Shown: positions 27,201 through 36,200 of the stretch, one piece after another
Position numbering within the stretch: the first letter of the stretch is position 1
How the letters are laid out: the number at the start of each line of letters is the position of its first letter
Position numbers and translations under genes: made by a program
Notes under the pieces: generated by a model
The model's input: the letters and a program-made list of their open reading frames with translations, nothing else
What the model was told of the DNA's origin: nothing
Database searches by the model: none
Assembly (NCBI RefSeq): GCF_000002235.5
Contig: NW_022145610.1
Span: 33,668,807-33,732,806 of the forward strand
Reading direction: 5' to 3'
DNA: 64,000 nt
Origin: Strongylocentrotus purpuratus
Lineage: Eukaryota; Echinodermata; Echinoidea; Camarodonta; Strongylocentrotidae

Positions 27201-30200
27201 AAAAGAGAACCTCCAGACCATGAACCTTTGTAGTTAATGACCTTCAGAATTAAACAAATATATGGAATCAATGAACCTTCGAATAACTGTCATGTAACCC
27301 CTTCAAAGTTACCTTTTCATCACGGAGCAGATCTTTTCCACCAGCTTTGGATAGTTCTCACTGCATGCATAGTGAAGAGGCGTCAATCCCTTATTAGTCT
27401 TTTCGTACAGGAGTTTGGGGCATAGTTTGAGGATCATTATCGCCAAGTCCAGGTGTCCTTTCATACATACTGTATGCATCACATTGGCATCGTGCCTGGC
27501 CCTGAAGCCTAGAAGATAGTCATGGTCTTCTAGTCCATCTACTTCATCGTCAGGAGCCACTAGAAGTAATCAAAAACATACCAAAGGTGACCCGATGTTC
27601 GCTCCAGGCTTTCTTTCGTCATTATGGTTTAAGTTGGGGTTAGGGTTAGAGATAGGAATAGAGTTATGTCCAGGTTGAAGTTAGGAATTCGGTAGGTAAT
27701 TGTCGAGGAGCAATTGTTGCTGAATCGGGGGGGGGGGGGGGGGGGGGGGGGGTCCTACACTCTAAGAAAAAAGGGTGCAAAAAAGGGTGCAAAATAAGAG
27801 TGTGCACCCTTTACATAAAAATGAACCCTATTGAAGGAAAAGGGGTTAAAAAAAGGGTGCAATATAAGATTTTGCACCCTTCCCACAAAAATGAACCATA
27901 TCGACCAAAAAAGGGTGCAAAATAAAAATGTGCATATTGAATGCATATTCATGATTACCTTCCACGTGTTCACATAAAAATACATTTATCGTGATTTGTT
28001 AGGCAAATTATGACAATGCACATCAATTTTGTTATTTGTATTTTCCTTCGGCAATCATTAACCAATAGATTATTTTGTCTGATCATGTTACAATTACATT
28101 CACGGTTTAGCAATAGATATATTGATTATATGATTACTAACCAAGAAACATCATGCATGTTTAATATGTATTTGTGTACGAGCAAATTTCACAAGTATTC
28201 CTCGATGATGGGTGCAGGATTGAACCCCTAAAGGCGCTGCTATTGCATCAATTTGCACCCCTACTGGAGCAGGATTGAACCATTAAGGGTACTAACATGT
28301 CTCATAAAAGGTGCAACCTGGCACCCTCTTAAAGGGTGCAGGATTGAACCCATAAAGATGCTGCCAGTGTTGCATCGGTTTGCACTCCTAAAGGTGCATA
28401 CTTGCACATTTTTTCTTAGTGTGTAAAGAAGAGCATTACTTTCTGGAAATATCTTCATCCTGATTTATTTCACCCTTCTTCTATTCATCAATTTAAATAT
28501 AACCTCAAAGTTACATTTGTTGAATGCATACAATAATAATGAAGATTAGACACATTATGTATAATGTTCCTTTTCCTTATAACGTGTACCGTTTTTATCA
28601 ATTCATTTGCAATTTAAGGCATTCTTTTGCTTCTGTGACATAAGTGAATTTTATCAGGAAAGGAATGAATAATTCGTGACTTCTAGAGTTCGGTTACATA
28701 AACGTCCAGGTGGTGCAAACATGTGGTGGAAATAGGTGCACACTCTGCTACTTATTGGCTCGTTACTCCTCTTCGTTTTAGTGTATTTACTTTTTTTTCT
28801 GTAGTTTATTTTATTGCACCCGTAAAAAAACTATTTGTCAAATTACTGCCATCTTACTTTTAATATGTACGTCTCTCTAAAGTAAACATTTTCTGCCCCT
28901 GTCATTTTTTCAAGTCTCCTAGGAACCTATTCCGTACAAGCTCTGCTTTTCTATAGGTTCCTGTACACTTCACAGTTTGTTATGTTCTTGTCTGGGTTTA
29001 AAGGGATCCGGTAACTTTGTCTTATGGCCCGGTCCCACTGGCCGATGGACACAAAACGTATGCATAAAGGACACAGCGGACGAGCAAAATTTCGAGGGTG
29101 GCTTCATCCGTTTTCATCCGCTCCAGAAATGGACAAACTTTGCGAAAATTTGCGAAAACAAAACGGAAAATAACGGACGTGGGTAGTAAGTAGCGGGGAT
29201 GTTAAACGGATGTTCATCTGAAGCCTAGCGGATGAAAGCGGATGGAAGTGGATGACAGCTTTGAATACTTTATATACGAGATGCATACGCTTACATCCTT
29301 TCTATTTCCGTGCTACTAACGATGTATAGACGTTCCATGTACCTTATCTTTCCTCCCTCTTTCCGTTTTCAGCTGCAGCGGATGTGAGTTGCGAGGATGC
29401 CCAGAGGATGCAGAGAGGATACAGCGGACGTAATAACGGACATAGAACGTTTGTTGCTCGTATTTGTCGCGGATTTACATCGTACACGGCGAAAGTTCAT
29501 CCGTTCTAAAAGTTTTGTGCAGCTCAAAACTTCTTGCGCGGATGAAATCACAGTGGACGGATGCTCGATGGATAGAGCGTATGAAACACGTATGCAATGA
29601 GTACACAACGGATGCATAGCTTTTTTCCAACGGATGGCAAGATTTGTTTACGTTTTACATCCTCTTTGCATCCGTAAGTGCAGTGGGACCGGGCCTTAAG
29701 ATCCTTTAGAAATAATCCTTGATTTAGCTCATGCTGCAATGATAATTATAAAACTTTAGGTCAGTCAGGAACTCCATGACTTTTACAAGCCGATCGCCTG
29801 TCTGATTATCAAGATATTAATGATCTTGAATCTTGGATTGGAATTACACATTTTGAAAACCATTCGCGGAACGGTTTTCATAACACTACAGTCTATTGGG
29901 GGAAAACGAGTATGGTAAAACCGGTCACTCAAAGATTTTTACTTTTTTGATGCACTTCTTGATCATTTTGAAGCGCGATTTTTGTTAGGGCTTCAATATT
30001 ACACCATATCACAGACACTGGTAACATGTAGGACCGTGTATCTCAGATTTTAAATTGTTAAACGATCCCTTTAATAGTTGTCGAACAAATTGGATGATAT
30101 GTAATTTTGTAGTCTGATTAATTTGTCGATTACTATAAACATTTTTATGAAACAATATGTCTTTTACGTATATTTTGTTATCCATATTTTTTGTTTTAAA

Positions 30201-33200
30201 TGATATTTTATTTCCTTCCTCATAATTTCACATAACAAAAAATTCACATAACAAGAAATTATCAAGATAAGCAATATAAAACAAGATTTTTGATACAAGA
30301 CATTTCATAAGTTACATCAATCAATGAACATAGAGGAAAAAAAAAGGGAAAAAAAAAAGTCTTGCATGTAACAGTGTATAATCAAAATAACAGTAGAGGA
30401 AGGTTTAAAGTTACATATTACCATCCTATCACAACACTCTCACACCCCCCCCCCCCTCTAGCCCACCCACACCACACCCACTTTCACACACATAAACACA
30501 CATACAAACACAAACACACACTGCATGCAACATGTTCCCTCAACTCACACCACACAAACTCTTCACCCCCCTCCCCTAGCCCACCCATCTCCTACCCCCT
30601 TCACGCCGACACACACACTGCATGCAACCTGTTCCGGTTTGTCCACCTGTACACGAAAGAGAATTAATAATACTACTAATAATAATAATACCCACATCCA
30701 TTAAAGTAAAAATGCATCGATTTGTTCCCATTTCTGTAAGTGCATCCCCAGTTTCCCCTTTTTGAAGGCTATTTTGTATTCCTCGTCTCTGTAATTTTTA
30801 AGCATATGTACTGTTTTCTGTACAGATGGCAAAGTTCCTTCTTTTCTAGAAATAAAAATGATGTGGCTCCGTTTGGCTCCGTTTAGTCTCATTTCACAAC
30901 GCCCCCTATCGTCAGAGCATGATCAGAGTCAGCAGCCTAACATGTTAGCCTATGGACGTTTTTTTTTTTAAATCGTTAAAAATTCATTTTTGTTTAAACG
31001 AAAAGCACATCCACCCCGACGTACGTTATCACTAGCTCTTTCATTGGAGCCCTCATGTCTCATTGACTTTTGAAAGTTCACCCACCGTAATTTTTCAAAA
31101 TAGGTTGCAAGCTCGTCATTGCCTATAATACACATGTGAAACAAGTCTAACTTTGGACTCAGTTTACCAAGCGATTTGAAGATTATAGGTCGAGCACACG
31201 AAACATAAAAAGCATGAATTATCATAGATCACTTCTGCCTATTTCATTATGTCCATTTCATCCAACCCCCCACCGTAATTTTTCCATTTAGTAAAAAGCA
31301 AATATTTTGCCGAGTTTAGCAAAAACATGAATATTCATGAACGGTCAGACAATACAGCCTTTCAGTACGTAACGTATAGTGAATGGGAATGGGCGATGAT
31401 CCGTGTAGAAGGTAGAGGTCAGTGGTTTGTGCTGGCAATGTTCACGCGAGCGAAAATGAGACAATCGGAGCAATATGTGTATTTTATCTGCATGTGAAAT
31501 GTGAAACTAATAAACTCAAACTCAAACTCAAACTCATATTGCTAAGACTACACTGGTTGAACAAGGGTATGATATTAATAAATGACTGTTATAGAATATT
31601 GATACCAATCATTAATTTTTGTATTAATGTGTTTGAATATGTGATTGGAAGTTATACTTACAAAAAGGCAAGCAGTATTTGATAAGGGGCTCGTTTCCTA
31701 TCTTGATGGCATGATGGAGTGCTGTTTTTCCGTACACGTTCTTCACCGACAGGATCTGCGTGTAAGGAAAAAGTATACAATAATAATAATAATATCACTA
31801 CTACTACTACTAATAATAACAATATTAAGAAGAAAAAGAAGAAGTGGAAATAGATGACGTCGAAGCCATTTCTCTTGCACGTTGTTAGGTAGCTAAAGGT
31901 ATACTTGATATACATTTTTGTAAAAATGATGAAGAGAAGGGTGGTGTACTTTTATCATCTTATTTTTTGGTATGTCACGTGTAGTGTCTAGGTTAAGGAC
32001 CCCTTTCTTTCAAAATCGTAGATCCACCCCTAATCACAGGGATTGTGCGAATAAGTCCCCTTACATCACGCATGTCGCACCCCTTTTTCTCGCATGTTGT
32101 AAGGAACCGTAGGGCAAACTTCACATTTTTTTCGGTGAGGATGATGAAGAGCGGGGTGTTCTTGGACCCATCTTCTGTGAGAGGATTGGCTCCGTGGTCG
32201 ACGAGAAGTAGAGCCGTTTCAAAATGATTATTATGGCATGCAATGTTGAGAAGCGTTGAGTTAACTCCGCCGACCTTAACAGGTTCCTGTGAAATTAACC
32301 AGTGGTGAAATGAACAAATGGTGGTTATGGTAATAATTAATAATCATTGTATTAATAATGATGATGATCATGATAATAATAATAATGACAATAATAATAA
32401 TAAAAAACATATTATTAATAATTATGATAATAGTCAATATGATTATACTACTCCTACTATTACTAATAATAATGATAATTCTATACAGCGCATATCAAAT
32501 ATTTATCAATGCCTCTGAGCGCTTCTCAAGAGCTTTGAATTATATTAACCTAATAAAGGCGCTGAAGCTTCAAGTAATAATGTCTTATCAATACTCATTT
32601 ACTTAAAGGGGCATGTTCCCGCCAGTGTAGTTATCGCTGCTCTAGTCATCGCCATCTTGGTTCCGAAGGTCGACTTCTAATTTGCATACAGCTGTCAATC
32701 AAAGTACGCGCGTCCTGGCCTGCCTTCGCCAAGACAGCTGATTGCTGCCGATCGCGACGTCACGAAAGTGGGCGGAAACAGCAGCCGAATCTTAGAGCCG
32801 AAATGCGATTGGTATTACTTCGGCACATGTATGCGATATAATCGGCATTGTCCGGGCATTCGGAACATGCCATCTGCGTAAGAGCCGTATTCTGTTGATG
32901 TCAATAGGCAGCTAGCACCGTCCGCCAGCGGGTACGTATTTTGAACGCCCTCTGGAATACGGGGAACATGCCCCTTTAAGACCAGTTCTGGTCATGCGAT
33001 TGCATTGTGAAAGAAACGTTGTGGAAAGGTTGATCATCTAGCATATAAGTATTGGTGTGTACTGCAAGGTTCTGGAATCATCAAAATGATAAGAAAATCA
33101 AAATGATAAGAAAATTGAACCAGGTCTTCGTAAGGTTACAAGCACTGTACACAGAAATATGTATATGGGACTACGCACACGTGCGCGACACGTGCGTTTA

Positions 33201-36200
33201 TCTCTCACATAACAATAGATAAACTAATTTACCAAATATATCAATTATTAGGCGGTTTCCCGGCAAAATTTGTATCATCATGTATTAGTTAAAACATATT
33301 CCTTCACATGATTGGTAATATGAGCTTCCATTTCATTTTTTTTTAGATTGGGGTGTTTTCAATACTGGTCTTTACCTTTAAGTAAATGTAGATTAGTTTC
33401 TGGTCAAAGACCGTTAGTGCTGTATGGCAGGGATTCGAACCCCGTACTTTTTGGTTCACCGGCTGGTGGCTTATTTACTAGACCGCAACGCCTCGTCTTA
33501 ACTACTACAGCACAGCACCTCTATTATTACTAGCGTGCAGACACCTACATCTACAGACCATTTCAAGAATCTTCTGCACCCCCATAACATTTGCTAGAGA
33601 TCGTGGATTGTACTGCTCGACTCGTCTCTATGAATTATATACATGTGAATATTTCAATGCGTAAGAAAAGGTGAGTGCATAATGTTTCGTCTTGTCGGGA
33701 AGGAATTGATCAGTTTATCACCATGGAAAAATTTCTGAAAGGAAGTACACAACATTAGGTATACCTCAAGAGAATATTTCAAACCCTTCCCTTCAAAATT
33801 AAAGCCGCACCGTCCTACTTGTAGCTACTTGCTCCCTTTATATAGAAAACTTCCCAATCGGTGCCTGTTGGCCCCCCATGATCCTCTATTTCTTATGTTA
33901 TTTGAGAGCTGAGTTGATGAGATAGCCACCTGTCAGTGACCTCGCTGTGTGGTCTAATCCCTCCTAGCCACACTAGTGTTGATAAGCTTTAATTTGAATT
34001 TATTGCGCGTAGATAATTTTACCTCACATTCCATGCCATTGATAAACACGACAATAAAAACAAAACTAAAACTAAAAATCAAGAACAAACAAAACAAAAC
34101 AAATAAGAAAGAAAAAAATGAAACAAAACCGCCGAAATTAGGCTTAGGTGACATATCAATCTTGATACATACGTCAACTTTAATATCTGAAAGCGACAGG
34201 AGAGCTTGGATCACCATCTTTTGTCCTCTCGATTCAGAATGATTACAAGCCAACTGGAGAGGTGTTTGGCCTAAATCGTCCTTTTCATTAACAAGAACAC
34301 CTTTCGATGCCAAGAGCTCGATCATTTTGACTTTGTCCTGTGCCTGTTAATGAGAGAACGAAATTTAAATTTCCGTCAATTTCTTTTTTGAAGGTTGGGA
34401 GGGGCGGGTAAAACCATTGACAAATACTTCCAATAGTTCGCTCAGTTTACTTTTCAATTTTTTTTCCCTCCAATATTGGGAGCTAGGGGCGAATACCCCT
34501 CGGTAAGCAATTGACAAGTAACTCTTTCGATTGATTTGTTCAAAGGCTATTGCATTCCCCAATCAAATATAATTTGTAGTGTGACTTTATGCAACTTTGA
34601 TGTTCGTGTAACTTTGATTGTTTCTTTTTTATCATCGTTTTGCGTTTAAAAATGATTTTTGTATTACTGAATCAGTTATTGTTATTGTTGTTGTGTTTTT
34701 GTCTCATAAAATAGTAATTCATAATAATTACTTTTTCAGGGCGGCCTACGCCTTACAAGCTCTGCTTTTTAGTCGGCCCTCCTTCCCTTTCAATTTTATG
34801 TTTATTTGTGTAATGTATTGTATTGTGCAAATTGATCTATATGTACATTAATACATTAATATGTGAATATGAAAACATGTATCATCATTGTAAAAATGAA
34901 CAATTGAATGATGAAAAATAAATGAATCGAATTGAATTGAATTGAAGATTGTGTGAGGGATCCGGGGGAAACCATTTATAGTGGCCCCTTCGATGCCAAG
35001 AGCTTGATCCTGTGCCTGAGAATTAAAATACATTTTACACTTCAAGTTTTTTTCCGGGAATGGAGGGATGAATCCCAATGTTTCAGGGTTGTAGGGGGCA
35101 AACACTTCACATTTCACATTTCCCCCAAGATGTGAGGGGGTGAATCCCAAGGGAAACCGTTAAAAAAGTGTCTTAGATGCTAAAAGTTCGATCAGTTTGA
35201 CTTCACCTGCGCCTGTCATCATGGTTCTTGGAAATAAGACATTTCACGTCTGACATACTGTCCTATCTCGTTATATACTAGAGCTTGGATATAACCAAAT
35301 ATCAATAAAAATGACACTTTTTTGTTTAGGCTTTGGCTCAAATCTTCGGGTGACATAATTATGAGCCAGTAAATGATCAAATACCAGATATCAAAAGGAG
35401 CTCTGAACCAGCGCAGCTGAACATATTTTGTATAAAAGCTGCGCTATATAATTTTTTTATTATCATTATTAGTAGTAGTAGTATTACTTGCCCTTAAACC
35501 CCGGCCCCCCCACTCAATGTTATTTAGGGTACGCATATGCTCGTTCCCTCTTTTTGAAAGCACCCCCTATCTGAGGATTGCCAATATTTCCGAACCCCCC
35601 TTTCGCGGGCACTTCGCGGGCTTTTCCTGCCTTGGAGACCCCCCTAAATCAGGAAAAATGCTGAATGTACCCCCCTAAATTCGGAATAATTTCTCAGGAG
35701 TCCAAAGAGATGAGAAAAAAAAAAAAAAACCCTTTTTAAAGAAATCTCCGGGTGAAAAGTCAAATACACCCCTTTTTTTTACAATTCTCGGGCCGGACTT
35801 TGTCGCACGAAAAGTACCCCTTTACCGGACATTTTGGCAACACGCATGCGGTCATTCCGACCTCTGAGTGTGGAGGGGGGGGGGGGGGCGGGCCTTAAAC
35901 TCACCTGGGTTTCACTACTTGCCTCGTCCCTGACTACAAGATGTATTGGCCTTCTACCGCCTGCTCCCTTCACATCAACATCTATCATAAAAGATAAAGT
36001 GGAATACTGGGGAGCGTCTTATGAACACTTGCTATTAATCGTAACTTATTTACGATTGACATCAATCGCAACTATGTACATAATACAGGGCCTAGGTCAT
36101 GATATTACAATGTGAAAGAAACTATCTGGAAGCAATCGGACAATTGCGAAAGATTTCCTTTACTGAGGGCGTATAATGATGTTAATGTATAATGTAAGGT

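Noticed and set aside
30362..30667. His/Pro/Thr-rich frame
   Set aside because: Low-complexity CA/C-rich sequence with no conserved motif.
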